Position numbers and translations under genes: made by a program. This document shows, one piece after another, positions 36,812-48,816 of a stretch of 64,000 nt of DNA. Each line of letters opens with the position of its first letter. Within the stretch, counting starts at the first letter, position 1. Source of the DNA: Dryas octopetala (taxonomy: Eukaryota > Streptophyta > Magnoliopsida > Rosales > Rosaceae); contig OY992832.1 in NCBI GenBank assembly GCA_963921425.1, forward strand, positions 2,418,001 to 2,482,000. Reading direction: 5' to 3'. A model generated the notes under the pieces. The model was not told where the DNA came from, searched no databases, and saw only the letters and a list, made by a program, of their open reading frames with translations.

Positions 36812-36983
36812 ATTAAGCTTTAGCAATTCTCGCCCATCAAAATTTTCTAACATTTTGAGTGAAAGATTTTGGCAATTCCAAGTTGGTCATTTGAAGCCAG
36901 AACTGAAAGGAGGCAGATGATGGTAGCAATTAATAATAATAAAACTATATATCTAAAGATTCTAAACCATAACATGAATCATG

Positions 36984-37033
36984 TCTTTAGTAGAGTTTTT
37001 TTTTTTTTTTTTTTTGTCAGATATCTTTAGTAG
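36984..37033. repeat. Micro-insertion with T-run between 10-bp direct repeats
   Basis: TCTTTAGTAG occurs at 36984-36993 and 37024-37033. The 30 bp between are AG, a long T-run and GTCAGATA; on the minus strand this is TATCTGAC followed by an A-run. Confidence 0.75.
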
Positions 37034-37173
37034 TTGCAATTCGCATTGCTGAGCAAATCTCTAAAACAAATAAATTTTACTTTTATTAGAAATATGAGCT
37101 GTGGACCTGTGGTATATAAATGTATATTATTCTGTTAAAGCAAAAATTTGATTTGAGAGCATTAATGAAAGAC

Positions 37174-37217
37174 CAAAGTCCAGCTTTTTATTTTTTGGCC
37201 ACTCAAAGTCCAGCTTT
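37174..37217. repeat. Micro-insertion between 14-bp direct repeats
   Basis: CAAAGTCCAGCTTT occurs at 37174-37187 and 37204-37217. The 16-bp insert reads AGTGGCCAAAAAATAA on the minus strand. Confidence 0.8.
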
Positions 37218-37736
37218 GAATGTCATGTAATTGACCCAAACTACCATCAATAATTACAAGTTTGCAGAAAGATAAGTATGAATAATTGACATGCACTTTT
37301 AACCTGAATTTAGCACACATGGACAGTCCTGATCACTTGTCCCATTTTCCCATCCTGCATATAACCCCACATAAAAGTACAACTGTACAAGCACTACTCG
37401 TCCACTCTTGCCCATAAATAATACAAAAATTATAAGCTACTCTGTTCTTCATGCTAAGCCCAGCTCAGCAAAGCAATAAGATAAATATGACATGTTTAAT
37501 TATAACATTTTGGTCCTTAGCTCCCAATTATAAGTGCCATATGTCCTTTTGCTTTTTGTCTACAATCAAGAACAGGATAAGGCCTGTACCGTATTTAGCA
37601 GATGATGATGATCCTCTCCCATGCATTTATCTCATTCTTTTTGTTTTTATTTTTCTTTTCAATTTTTGCTCTCTTTATTTTGATGGTTATATATGTCTAC
37701 TAAGAATGATCTTTATATCTTGTCATTATGTGATTC

Positions 37737-37786
37737 ACGTGAATGATAAATTTTGACCAAAAAACAAAAAACGTGAATGATAAATT
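37737..37786. repeat. Micro-insertion between 16-bp direct repeats
   Basis: ACGTGAATGATAAATT occurs at 37737-37752 and 37771-37786. The 18-bp insert is TTGACCAAAAAACAAAAA. Confidence 0.8.
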
Positions 37787-40258
37787 AAACCCATATCATA
37801 TCTGGTGTCCATGCCTTTCATTGTTCTGTCATATATGTATAATGGGCCTTACCCACTCTCAACAGTTGATAATCCATGATAATTTTGAAATTTTTTATTA
37901 AAGAATAACCAAACTCAGTCAAAGTTCAAGTAAATGTCAAGACAAATAGAAAAATTGGGTTCACTGTTTTAACCACATACGATTAGGTGAAAAAAAAAAC
38001 CCCATAAAAAAGAAAAAGAAAAAACAACAAAACCTAAGACCACGAAATGAAAAAGAAAAAAATAAAATCTAATGATCTAGATTTGGTGCGTTATCGATAT
38101 TGTCATTGTGATCGTCATGTGCAATATATCTAATAGAATATATTAATTAAGATTACGTTAATAACAACGGATGATGATGATGTTAAATATTTTTAACAAC
38201 AATAATAGTAACAATAACATCAACAATACGATATCAACAGACAACAGATCAGATCATATATATATAGGTATATTTTAATTCACCAAGAAGCATAATGCAT
38301 TATCCCATGTGCAACCACCACTTCGTCTTATCCTTAGGTTTTGCGAATTATTGGTCGAGGACGAATATTTGCTAATTCCTAAAAAGAAAAAAATGGGATG
38401 GGGACCTGGGCTCGAATGCTCGATGACCATATATACCCATTACGGCATATTGGAATGACATAAGGAAGAGCAAGATTTATGGTAAACAAAATTTGAGAAA
38501 GTTAAAACTCATTATCAACCAAAACGCAAGCTCAAGTACAAATTACTACTAGCTAGAAAAAAAAAAAAAATATGTATATGATATTATTTCCGGATGGTTT
38601 TAAAACTTGGATTCACTGTTGGTCAATAGCAAAGTTTACTAGTTTAACTACTAAAATCTAAACGATAAATGAGTATTGATCAATCTGAAAGAAAACCTTT
38701 CTATATATATATATATAATATTCTAACTAAACATGGAGCACTTGACCATGTTACCAAAAGTCAGCGAGTCAGTGACAAACCGAAGCCGTTTGTGCAGAAG
38801 ATAACTCTTTCGGACCCTCGAAAGCCAGAATATGCAAATATGCAATTGCAAGCAGATAGTGAAAGAGCCACCAATATCTGTCTGGTAATTTAAAATTAAT
38901 TAGCTCATATAGGAAAGCTTATATGGCTTACCTATTATCCAAAAGCCATAATGAAATTGCTCCAAATATTAAGTAATCAACAAAAAGAGCCACTGCCCTT
39001 TCAATTTCATTTTATAATGAAGATAAAAACAATTCATTTTATAATCAAGATATAAACAAATTCATTTTATAGTTTTTTTTTTTTGGCAGCATAATTTGAC
39101 ACAACATGTGGGATATACGGATATACCTCTATTTATTTTGAGTTGATATTTAAAAGACTGTGTGCCCGAATATGCGTCTATAAACCCCTTTTAAGAAATT
39201 GGAAATTAAAGTTCCCAAAGAAAGGGACTTCTACAACTGTGCAATAGGTTATACGTCTTATCCATGCATATGCATGCTGTTCAAAGAAATATCTCATATT
39301 AAAAATGTGAGGTTTTGCAAAATGGCTTATAAATATTTAAGTTATTTTATTTATTGTCAATTGATTTTAGAATGAATGTCTAAATTTTTTTAAAGGAGGA
39401 CTAACCCAAATTATGAAACGGCTCACATTTTCAACGTGAGATATTTCTCACAACAAATAGGACATGTCCCATGCCTAATTTATAAATTTTTTTTATTAAA
39501 AAAACCTATAAATTTCAGAGTTTGATCAAAGAAAACCACAATATTTGATATGTACAGTGTACAATTTATCAGAAGAATGCACGTAGATTGGACAAATATA
39601 ATTGATTGAAAATCATGATACTGCGAATGTTTTTTTTTTTTTATTTCAGAAAAAAAAAACAGAAAATGAAGCAAAGACTTTATTAAATTAAAGTCAGTAC
39701 GTGATCGTTCACAATTGACAAGCAAGTAGTCCACCACCAATATCCTACTAATTAATTACAATATAATGTGAGACTATGATTTGCTTGAACTAAATATCTA
39801 ATAAGTATATTAATTCAGTCGTTATTGCAAAATGTAAAGCATTAAGCAAATTTAATTAAATATTATGGAGTTATGACTTAATTTGGAATTTTGTTTTTCT
39901 CTATATTTGTATTATCAAATGATATTGACGGATGGGGATTTGAACTCGACTACTCGAGAGATCAATTGGGTTAATTCGTTTCAAACCAATAATTCATACC
40001 TAATTGATGATATATATTGTATTGAATTATTGATTTGCCAATCTGCCTGTCATGTCTTAAGAATTGGTGCCAAATATTAGGTCAATATTTGGCTATTTTT
40101 ACAAACTTGTACAAAGTGGGGCTAGTCTTTATTAACTATTAGTACCCAAATTGCTGCTTTATGTTATGTCAAGTTTTGGTCCCGCAAACTAACAACACCT
40201 GCATTGTTCACTCCTGACCTTGCCAAAAAAAAAAAAAATGATACATACATATAAGAAC

Positions 40259-40309
40259 AAGATCATTCAAAATTGCTTGGCCAAAAAAAAAAAAGATCAT
40301 TCAAAATTG
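40259..40309. repeat. Micro-insertion CTTGGCC-A10 between 17-bp direct repeats
   Basis: AAGATCATTCAAAATTG occurs at 40259-40275 and 40293-40309. The 17-bp insert CTTGGCCAAAAAAAAAA equals, on the opposite strand, the insert at 10630-10646. Confidence 0.85.
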
Positions 40310-40328
40310 GAAAAAAACAAACAAAAAG

Positions 40329-40416
40329 ACCGTGGTAATGGGAAAGAAACACATGTAGTAGTATTGGCCAATAAAAAACCATGGTAATGGGAAAGAAACA
40401 CATGTAGTAGTATTGG
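40329..40416. repeat. 39-bp direct repeat around a 10-bp filler
   Basis: A 39-bp segment (40329-40367) is repeated at 40378-40416 with one mismatch. The filler CCAATAAAAA follows TATTGG, so the junction reads TTGGCCAATAAAAA. Confidence 0.8.
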
Positions 40417-40991
40417 GGATTTTGTAATGTCCTCAAAATCATCCTACGAATTTATCTACCTTTACCATTATCTTCACCATTTGCCAACAAAAATTATCTT
40501 ACAGTGAGAATTTTTATAGTGTTTGGATGCAGAAAAAAAACTTGAAATTTTAAAAAAAATCAGTATTTTACATGTAGAAAATTAAAAGTTCCGTCTTTGG
40601 CCCAATTAATAGAAAAATTCACAAATTACGAGGGAAATATTTGTGAAATTTATAGAGCTGAAATCTTGAGATTAAATTCCAACAAAATAGACGTCATTTT
40701 ACAATTCTTATGCAAACAGGAATTCTCTTTTCCAAGTGGGAATAAATTTGGAAATTCTAACAAAACAAAATTACTCATAAAAACAAGCGGAAATTTTTTT
40801 TCCATCCCGCCCAAAAAACAATCGTAAGTACATAAGTGCTTCTCTACATCTCAAAGCAGCCTGGTTCCTACAAAAATAGAAGCAGAACAACAAAAACCCA
40901 ACGAGATCAGTCACCATGGTGCTATGCTGAAGAGATTTTGCTGATTTGTTTCCTTTTTCACGTATGTTAATTTTATTTTACTACAAATACT

Positions 40992-41526
40992 CAATGGCGG
41001 ATCGAGAAACCTTCTGCTATGGGGGCAAGATTAAGTGAGAAGGCCGCAGGCGCAGCCACGCAGCGGCAGTCGCCGAATTAGCCAGCAAGGCAGCAAGGGG
41101 CGTCGCGTCGTGAGGGAGAAGTAGCCAAGCATCCAAGCAGCCAAGCAGAGCAGGCGTCGGCGCAGGTAAAAGAGCAGACTTGGTTTCAGACTTTCAATTT
41201 CTGTCGTTCTGTCTTCTGTGTGGCTGGACTCAGACTTGGTTTAATTAGCTTGCCAAAACGACGTCGTTTTGGAAAGTTTAGAATTCAAAAAACAACATAC
41301 GCATCTCACGTGACACTTGACACCTTCATCTTCCTCACCAATCTGTTCAGCTGTTCTTCATTTCTCTTTGCCATTTTCACAAACACTTGCTTCTCTTGCC
41401 CCTCTGCCTGCCACTGCTGCCAGTAACACCCCAATCTTCATGGGGTCAAAAATTTGTCTCAAGCCCAGCAATTCTGGGTTCATGGGGTCAATTGACCCCA
41501 TTGACCCCATTGTAGATCCGCCCCTG
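40992..41526. mobile_element. hAT-like element, 535 bp, 8-bp TSD
   Basis: Ends CAATGGCGGATC and, from the right, CAGGGGCGGATC, flanked by the perfect 8-bp duplication CAAATACT (40984-40991 and 41527-41534). The interior is GC-richer than its surroundings and lacks a transposase. A frame at 41220-41426 lies entirely within it and is not a gene. Confidence 0.87.
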
Positions 41527-41639
41527 CAAATACTCATGGGTTATTTCTCTCTGATTTATAATATGATTTGATGGTTAATCTATGAATTTTCTCTGGGTGA
41601 ATTGAGACATGGGTCTATGAAAGATTGCAAATAAAATTT

Positions 41640-41935
41640 ATAAGTAGAGGAACAATTATATATATATATATGTTAGCCCACAATCTAATCAAGACTTACG
41701 ATGGTCGGTGACCATATATATATATATCGACATGGTTTTGTAAACATATATATAATATATATATATATGCTATGACATAGATATGTTCAGGGTCTGTGAA
41801 CATATTAATCAATATGTGTGTGAATATATATACCCACCCATATTAATCAATATGGGTATATATATATATATATTATGACATGACATGAGTTTGTGAGTGT
41901 GTGTATATATATATATATATGTTTGTGTGTGTGTT
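41640..41935. repeat. TA/TG-rich microsatellite region
   Basis: Several runs of (TA)n, and ATATTAATCAATATG twice (also near 41985). Simple-sequence DNA, no gene. Confidence 0.8.
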
Positions 41936-42359
41936 ACGACATGGATTTGACGACTTTTCCAGTTATAATGGCATGAAACAAGTTCATATTAATCAATATT
42001 AGCCGTGAAGCATCCCTAAGACTGGAAACTCTAGCTCCTACAATTATTTAAATTTTTTTTACCACTGCACTATTTAAATTTTTAAATAACATCCGTTACC
42101 TAAACAATAAAATTTGTAATTTTTGTAATTTTCTAAATTCTACATAGATATATCCAAATAATAAAAAATGCAATTGATGAAAATTTAATGATGGAGTTTT
42201 AAATTTCATCATTTATGAATTTATATGAAAACTATAATTACTTCATTCAAATACAGTGTTATAGAATAAAAAGAATTTAACACTTATTGGGGGTGCACCT
42301 ATTATTAATCAGATAAGAGAATGCAAATCTTAGATGGTAAGGAAAGAGTAAATAAAAAA

Positions 42360-42785
42360 GGAAAATATTTGGGTCACCCCTTGGAGGTACCCCAAGGTCA
42401 CCCCTTCCCCCAAAATAATAATTTTGGTAATGTCGGCACATGATCGGAACCGTTCACTTTTTAGATCATCTATTATAGATCATCTCTGTAAAAAATCAAA
42501 TCAATCGGAAATCGTTTGGTTATATAACTATTGTCAATTAAGTAGAAAATTGATGGTTTTCAATTAAAGAGTGATTTTTTGACCAAACCGTTGATTTTTT
42601 CTATTTAATCAACAACAGTTATATAATCAAACGATTTCCGATTGAGTTGATTTTTTGCAGAGATAATCTATAATAGGTAATCTAAAAAGTGAACGGTTCC
42701 GATCATACGCCGGCATTACCGAAATTGTTATTTTTTGGGGGAGGGGTGACCTTGGGATACCCAAAGGGTGACCCAAGTAGTGTCC
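42360..42785. mobile_element. Mutator-like foldback MITE, 426 bp, 9-bp flanking repeat
   Basis: Left GGAAAATATTTGGGTCACCC and, from the right, GGACACTACTTGGGTCACCC. The arms continue inverted to near the centre (ATCGGAACCGTTCACTTTTT and its complement). Flanked by AATAAAAAA at 42351-42359 and 42786-42794; this is A-rich, so the duplication alone is weak evidence. No coding capacity. Confidence 0.82.
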
Positions 42786-42794
42786 AATAAAAAA

Positions 42795-43766
42795 ATCTAA
42801 AAATTTCATCTTTCTTCTATTTTGTTTATTATCTTTTTTTCTTGGTCATGAATCATGATCTATTTGACAGGCATGGCCATAGGATAAGCTATTGGATATT
42901 GAGATATTCCACGCTTTTTGTTTTGGGTGGTTGCTCAGAAATATATTATAGTTTTAATTTTATTTTCTACCAAAACTCGCCCGTTATTAAAATTATAAAA
43001 AAGAGAGAGTGCAGCAAAAATCACCAATCAGAGCCACGTCAGCAAGGGGAGGTGGGGCCTGCATCCTAGTAATAGACACGTGGATAGTTGAAAAACGCAG
43101 TGCATCAATGTGGACTTTTTTATTGGGAGAGGTAAAAAACCGTAACAGCGCAAAGCTGACGACTTTGCACCCGAAGACTTCGAAAGAAGATTGGATAAAC
43201 GTTACCATGAAAATCGGAGACCAAAGAAGAGAAGGAACAACAAGCATCAGCGAACCACGTGTAAACACGTGTCGTCAACGGAGACGACACTGCTGGTGGG
43301 TCTGGTGATTTCAGGATGAGCCAGTAGAACACGGTGAACGCCAGAACAAAAAAGAAAAAAGAAAAGGGGAAATTACACTTATGCCCTCTGTTTCGGGTCA
43401 GTCTCACAGTCTCACTCTCCATTAATAAATCTCACTGATTGTTGAATTATTTATGTTTTCCAATAACGAGTGACTATTATAATAATACAATCTCATTTAT
43501 TTAAGGATTCAACAAGATGGACAAGCAAGGAATAACTTTTTAAATTTTAATTATTAGATTTACTTTAATAAATTATTAATTTTATAATTATGTTAAATTT
43601 AATTATTAAATATATTGTCTCTCACTTATCTCTTATGTTAAGTTTTTTAAATGAATCTAACTATATAATAATAAATAACAATTACCCTAAACTTTTAAAA
43701 CGCACATTATAATAACGAGTGACAATTTTATTATTATAAATATCATATAATATATGATCAGTTAAG
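42795..43766. other. Intergenic, no supported gene
   Basis: Around 43010-43420 the sequence is richer in G+C and has overlapping frames on both strands (for example 43120-43422 minus), with no domain I recognise. ACACGTGG-like ABRE/G-box cores occur near 43077 and 43256. Confidence 0.45.
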
Positions 43767-43814
43767 ATAACACAAATAAGATTAATTGTCAAAAAAAATA
43801 ACACAAATAAGATT
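43767..43814. repeat. Micro-insertion AATTGTC-A7 between 17-bp direct repeats
   Basis: ATAACACAAATAAGATT occurs at 43767-43783 and 43798-43814. The 14-bp insert is AATTGTCAAAAAAA. Confidence 0.8.
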
Positions 43815-43818
43815 TATT

Positions 43819-44106
43819 TGCATATTTACCCTCTGAAATTATAATTTTGTCTTTCCTTTAAAATTTATTATATTAATTTACTTTTTGTAAGTTTTTCTCG
43901 TGTTTCATATAATTTTAAACCGTCAAATCTGTCAATTTATCTCCTACCATATAGACATCATGTCATTAATTCGAATAGTGAACATATTTAATAATTTTGG
44001 ATTATGTGAGACATGAAACTTACATGAGATAAATTAAGATAATAAATTTAAAGAAGATAACGTGAGACAAAACTTTAATTTTAAAGAGTAAATGTGTAAA
44101 TAAGCT
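43819..44106. mobile_element. Probable MITE upstream of the asparagine synthetase gene
   Basis: Inverted similarity between the left end (TTTGCATATTTACCCTCTGA) and the right end read inward (TTTACACATTTACTCTTTAA), continuing through TTTTGTCT and AATTTATTAT blocks. No clear target duplication. Confidence 0.5.
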
Positions 44107-44317
44107 CACAAATAATTAAAGCATGAGAATAAGAAGAAGAGTTAAAGTCTGTAAATCGCCACCCTACGACAAATTAAGATGCGAGCTAATTTTTCTAGGG
44201 GCATATTAAAAAATGAGGGGCATAGATGTCATTATCCAAAAAATATAATTGAAGTGGAAACGGTGGAGAGATACGTCGCCGCTTAGAGGTTGTGTGGGCC
44301 CCATCGCTCCGGGCTCC

Positions 44318-44325
44318 TATAAATA
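44318..44325 (+). promoter_or_regulatory. TATA box of the asparagine synthetase gene
   Basis: TATAAATA lies 240 bp upstream of the ATG, directly after a GC-richer segment and before ACGTGG. It implies a 5' leader of about 200 nt. Confidence 0.7.
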
Positions 44326-44557
44326 CGTGGCCCGAGACGCGGAGTATTTACTCCTTCCACCTTAATACGTGTTTGCCTCCCAGCGCGAAAAACAGAGAGA
44401 AGAAAATAAAAAAATTACGTGTTGCTGGCTTGCTGCCTCCTAGTTCTACTGCACCACTTTATTCTCCACATTCATCGGTTTCATCTTTTTGCAAACAGAC
44501 ATTCCCTTTTTTGGTGCTTTTTCCCGTTCCTGCTTTCTGGGTTTTTTCAATCACACA

Positions 44558-47500
44558 ATGTGTGGAATACTTGCCGTTCTTGGTTGCTCCGACGACTCTC
44601 AAGCTAAGAGGGTTCGCGTGCTTGAACTTTCTCGCAGGCAAATTCTAATTTTCCCTTAATTTTGTGCTATAATTTCTACTTATTATTTGGTTTTGCAACT
44701 TGAAATAAGTGGGGAGTTCCACGCCTCTATTTTTCATGATTATCTGAACTTGATCAGAATGTGGTGAACTGGGTATGGCATTCCTGCATGTATGCCAACT
44801 GGGTTGCCTAGAAATTTGCCTTTCTCCAAATCAAACGTTTGCTTTCTGACCCTTCTGATAGGATTGACCACATGGCCACAAGCATATATGTGACTCCTCA
44901 TAACAAATAACATAATTGTGAGTGGGGTTGTGGGGTTTTGGGGGGGGGAGGGGGGGGGTCCATGTCCATTTGACTATGTAATGGTACCATGATTGGGGGC
45001 ATTTTTGAAAAAAAAAAAAAAAGGACAAGAAACTTGGGCTGAAATATTGCTATTGTTGTTGTTGGTGTTACAGATTGAAGCACCGTGGGCCTGACTGGAG
45101 CGGTCTGTACCAGTATGGAGATTGCTTTTTGGCTCACCAAAGGCTGGCCATCATTGATCCTGCTTCTGGGGATCAACCTCTGTTTAATGAAGACAAGTCA
45201 ATTGTTGTCACGGTATGCCTCATGCCTAACAATTATTGTGATCTGAAGTTGTAAATTTTGTATATACTAGCAGCTTAATTTTTGACTAATCCAGGATAAT
45301 AATTCAATTACTGATAAAGGGTTGTGCTATAATTCATCAGGTAAACGGAGAGATTTACAATCATGAAGAATTGAGGAAGCGTCTGCCCAATCACAAGTTT
45401 CGAACTGGCAGTGATTGTGATGTCATTGCACATCTGGTGGGTCACTTTATCACATCTTTGTTACGGATTCATAATTTCATACCAACTTGGTATGATAAAA
45501 TCACAGAAATTTATGGCGTATAAAAATTAAACACTATGATTAAGTCTTTCTCATTAGTTATATGTCAGTTTCATGTGTTTGTGGTTTCAATTCCTTATTC
45601 CTAACCAGTTTGATCAAAGTATGGGATGTTGAATGTGCTATCTGATGGACCTGTAATTGTTGGTTAGCATTAGCCATGTATTAACTAACTGTGTTTCTTA
45701 ATTTCTTTTGAGTAGTATGAAGAGTATGGAGAGAACTTTGTGGACATGCTGGATGGCATGTTCTCTTTTGTGCTGCTGGATACCCGCGACAACAGCTTCA
45801 TTGTTGCTCGCGATGCTATTGGAATCACTTCCCTCTATATTGGCTGGAGTCTCGATGGTAAATTTTCGTAGCAGCCCTGTTTTCACCACAATTTTATGGT
45901 CCTTCAGTTTTATTTATTTTTTACTTGAAGTTGAATGATGTATGTTACAATAACTTAGCATATTGTGTTTATTTCCAGGCTCAGTTTGGATAGCATCAGA
46001 ACTGAAAGGATTAAATGATGATTGTGAACACTTTGAGTCCTTTCCACCTGGTCATCTGTACTCAAGCAAAGAAGGTGCACTAAAGAGATGGTACAATCCT
46101 ACTTGGTTCTCAGAGGCCATTCCATCAACCCCATATGATCCACTTGCTCTGAGACGTGCCTTTGAAAGTGTAATTATTTCTATAGGTTACTGAATTACTC
46201 TTATTTGGCATGCATGTCAAACTGGTAATTTGTAATTGTAACTTATGTTTTGAGTGTAATTTATGCAGGCTGTAATCAAGAGGCTAATGACTGATGTGCC
46301 TTTTGGGGTACTTCTCTCCGGAGGCCTAGATTCATCTTTAGTCGCCTCTATCACGGCTCGCCACTTGGCAGGCACAAAGGCGGCCAAGCAATGGGGGGCA
46401 CAACTCCATTCCTTCTGTGTTGGACTAGAGGTGTGTTCTAAAATATTTCGACAAAGATTTACAATATGGTCATGAGTGCTTCTTGAACCCTAAACTAGTC
46501 TCTCCATATGATGAGCAGGGTTCACCAGATTTAAAGGCAGGAAAAGAAGTTGCAGACTATTTGGGAACCGTTCACCATGAGTTTCATTTTACCGTTCAGG
46601 TATCAATACAAAAACGTGTTTAAAGCTAACGACTTTGTTCCTATCTTCATCAGTAGCCAAAATGGTAACCATTTGCATTTGGCATGTGATAGGATGGAAT
46701 TGATGCTATTGAGGATGTTATATACCATGTTGAAACATATGATGTAACCACTATTCGAGCTAGCACCCCTATGTTTCTTATGTCACGTAAGATTAAGTCT
46801 TTGGGGGTCAAGATGGTGATTTCTGGTGAGGGCTCGGATGAGATTTTTGGTGGATACTTGTACTTCCATAAGGCACCCAACAAGGAAGAGTTCCACCGTG
46901 AAACTTGCAGAAAGGTACTGGGTTTATTACATTAATTTACATTGAAGATAGCTTGCTATCCTAGGGGATGGAAAAAGATATAACAGGGAGTTGTTCTTTT
47001 GATGGATGCAGATTAAGGCACTGCACATGTATGATTGCCAGAGGGCAAACAAATCAACATCTGCTTGGGGCTTAGAAGCTCGAGTCCCTTTCTTAGACAA
47101 AGAATTCATTAATGTTGCAATGGCTATTGACCCAGAGTATAAACTGGTAAGAAATAAGACTCTAAAATATTGGGATTGCTTTACTTTTACAGCTTAACTC
47201 AACTTTTAAAGTACAATACTGATCACCTGACTTTTCACTATATTTGTTAATTACCTTCAGATCAAAAAGGACCAAGGAAGAATTGAGAAATGGGTCCTCC
47301 GGAAGGCCTTCGATGATGAGGAGCAACCTTATCTGCCAAAGGTATGTGTTCATAATTCTTTTTCAGATAATAAATATTGCTAATAAGCTGCAGCCCCTGA
47401 CATCCATACCACATCGACTCTTAAACTGACATATCCTGTTTAATGCCTGCAGCACATTCTATACAGGCAGAAAGAACAGTTCAGTGATGGGGTAGGCTAC

Positions 47501-48093
47501 AGCTGGATTGATGGCCTGAAAGCCCATGCTGCTCTACATGTACACATCTATCTAATCTTTTTTTCCCCTCTCTTACACTTGTCTTTTACATTTTGTTGGT
47601 AAAAGGTTATTAGATTGACTTGGCTGATGATTGATGCTCAACTTATACCTTCAGGTGACCGATAAGATGATGCTGAATGCTGCACGCATCTTCCCACACA
47701 ACACTCCCACCACAAAGGAAGCCTATTACTACAGAATGATTTTCGAGAGGTTCTTCCCACAGGTAATCCGCTAGAAACTTTCACAATTCATAAGCATTTC
47801 TTATACCTGTTGATAACACAGAGAGCTAACTTGTTATCCGGATTTTGCAGAACTCAGCCAGGCAGACAGTACCTGGAGGAGCAAGTGTGGCATGTAGCAC
47901 AGCCACAGCTGTGGCATGGGATGCCGACTGGTCCAACAATCTTGACCCTTCTGGCAGGGCTGCTCTTGGAGTGCATCAATCAGCTTATGAAAAGCAGGCT
48001 GCACCTGTTACTAGTGGGATTGTGCCTCCAGCCATCATTGATAATGTACCTCAGATGATGGTGAGCACCCCAGGAGTCGCAATTCGCAGCTAG
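44558..48093 (+). CDS. ASN: Asparagine synthetase (glutamine-hydrolysing)
   Basis: Makes asparagine from aspartate, glutamine and ATP, for nitrogen transport and storage in the cytosol. The model has 588 residues in 13 exons: 44558-44637, 45074-45212, 45341-45436, 45716-45857, 45979-46169, 46269-46430, 46519-46599, 46693-46914, 47012-47146, 47261-47341, 47453-47539, 47655-47762, 47851-48093. The start MCGILAVLG exposes the nucleophile Cys2 of the class II glutaminase domain, which also shows [32 protein letters not shown] and TGSDCDVI. The synthetase domain has the ATP-binding [43 protein letters not shown] and [11 protein letters not shown]. Intron 1 seems to use a GC donor (CTCGCAG|GCAAAT), because no GT donor restores SRRLKHRG; the other introns are GT-AG. 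Complete and apparently functional. I did not decide between the ASN1 and ASN2 classes. Confidence 0.97.
44929..45022. repeat. G-run tract and A-run in intron 1 of asparagine synthetase
   Basis: 44929-44959 holds GGGG, GGGG, nine Gs and nine Gs in succession, a strong G-quadruplex candidate on the coding strand. A 15-base A-run follows near 45008-45022. Confidence 0.85.
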
Positions 48094-48816
48094 TATGAAT
48101 GCCCTGCTGGAATACCCCCAACTTCTGCAAATATGAGGGTAGTCTACCACTCACAGAATTAAGATACTTTGCAATGCCTTGATGTATAAAAGTTATAGGC
48201 ACTATGTAAAAGTTCCAACTTATCCCCCCTTTGGTGGTTTAAACATATTGTGTTATCATTTGTTGTACTTTTCTAATACAAGTTTTTGAAGTCTGTTATC
48301 TACAATAATGGAAATGTTTTTAAGATTAAAATGTGAATATTCTTCATCTTTACATACAATGACGAATAAGCCTAAAATATATGTCTTTGAGTCTCTCTTC
48401 CACCACTATCCAATTAGTTTGTTGTCTTTCAATTATTTTTCTTGGAACTGGAAGAGATTGGTCCCAAAAAACGTGGTCCATCATTGACCAGGTTTTGGGA
48501 TAAACACAAGTATTTTTTTTTTTTTTGGTAAGATGGATAAACACAAGTATTTAAGGATCACACTTTCATGCCGAAAAAAATAAAAAGATCTCACTTCAAC
48601 ATTTTCCAGTGGCGCAGATAGGAAATCCACAAATTAAAAGACTGACGGGTGGTGAGGTCGATCTTCAATGGCCCAACTAGACCAACAGGCTGACCTAGAT
48701 TGGGCCTAGATTGACCCAAGCCGTGTGGCCTAGGGCTTTAATTGACTAAACTAGTAGGCCTTGAGCTAGAGCCTAGAGGCACAACACAGAAATTAAAAAA
48801 ATATATAGGCAAAGTG
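48094..48816. other. 3' region of asparagine synthetase and spacer
   Basis: Probable 3' UTR to about 48300. A micro-insertion lies at 48498-48552 (separate entry). No further gene before the tRNA. Confidence 0.6.
48498..48552. repeat. Micro-insertion with T-run between 18-bp direct repeats
   Basis: GGATAAACACAAGTATTT occurs at 48498-48515 and 48535-48552. The 19-bp insert is a T-run plus GGTAAGAT, i.e. ATCTTACC-A11 on the minus strand. Confidence 0.8.

Larger units (their letters stand above)
34272..40983. other. Gene-poor intergenic DNA with micro-insertions
   Basis: AT-rich spacer without a recognised gene. Frames at 37451-37756 and 38669-38893 have no identifiable domain. It contains most of the short direct-repeat-flanked insertions described separately (36758-36811, 36984-37033, 37174-37217, 37737-37786, 40259-40309, 40329-40416). 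Confidence 0.55.

Noticed and set aside
40201-40240. Another micro-insertion at TTGCC plus a long A-run
   Set aside because: No flanking direct repeat could be found, so it does not meet the pattern.
43009-43422. Overlapping frames of about 90-100 residues on both strands
   Set aside because: No recognisable domain or consistent splice structure; both strands are open, as happens in G+C-richer islands.
45698-45938. Frames on both strands over 45.7-45.9 kb
   Set aside because: They are shadows of exon 4 of asparagine synthetase (45716-45857).
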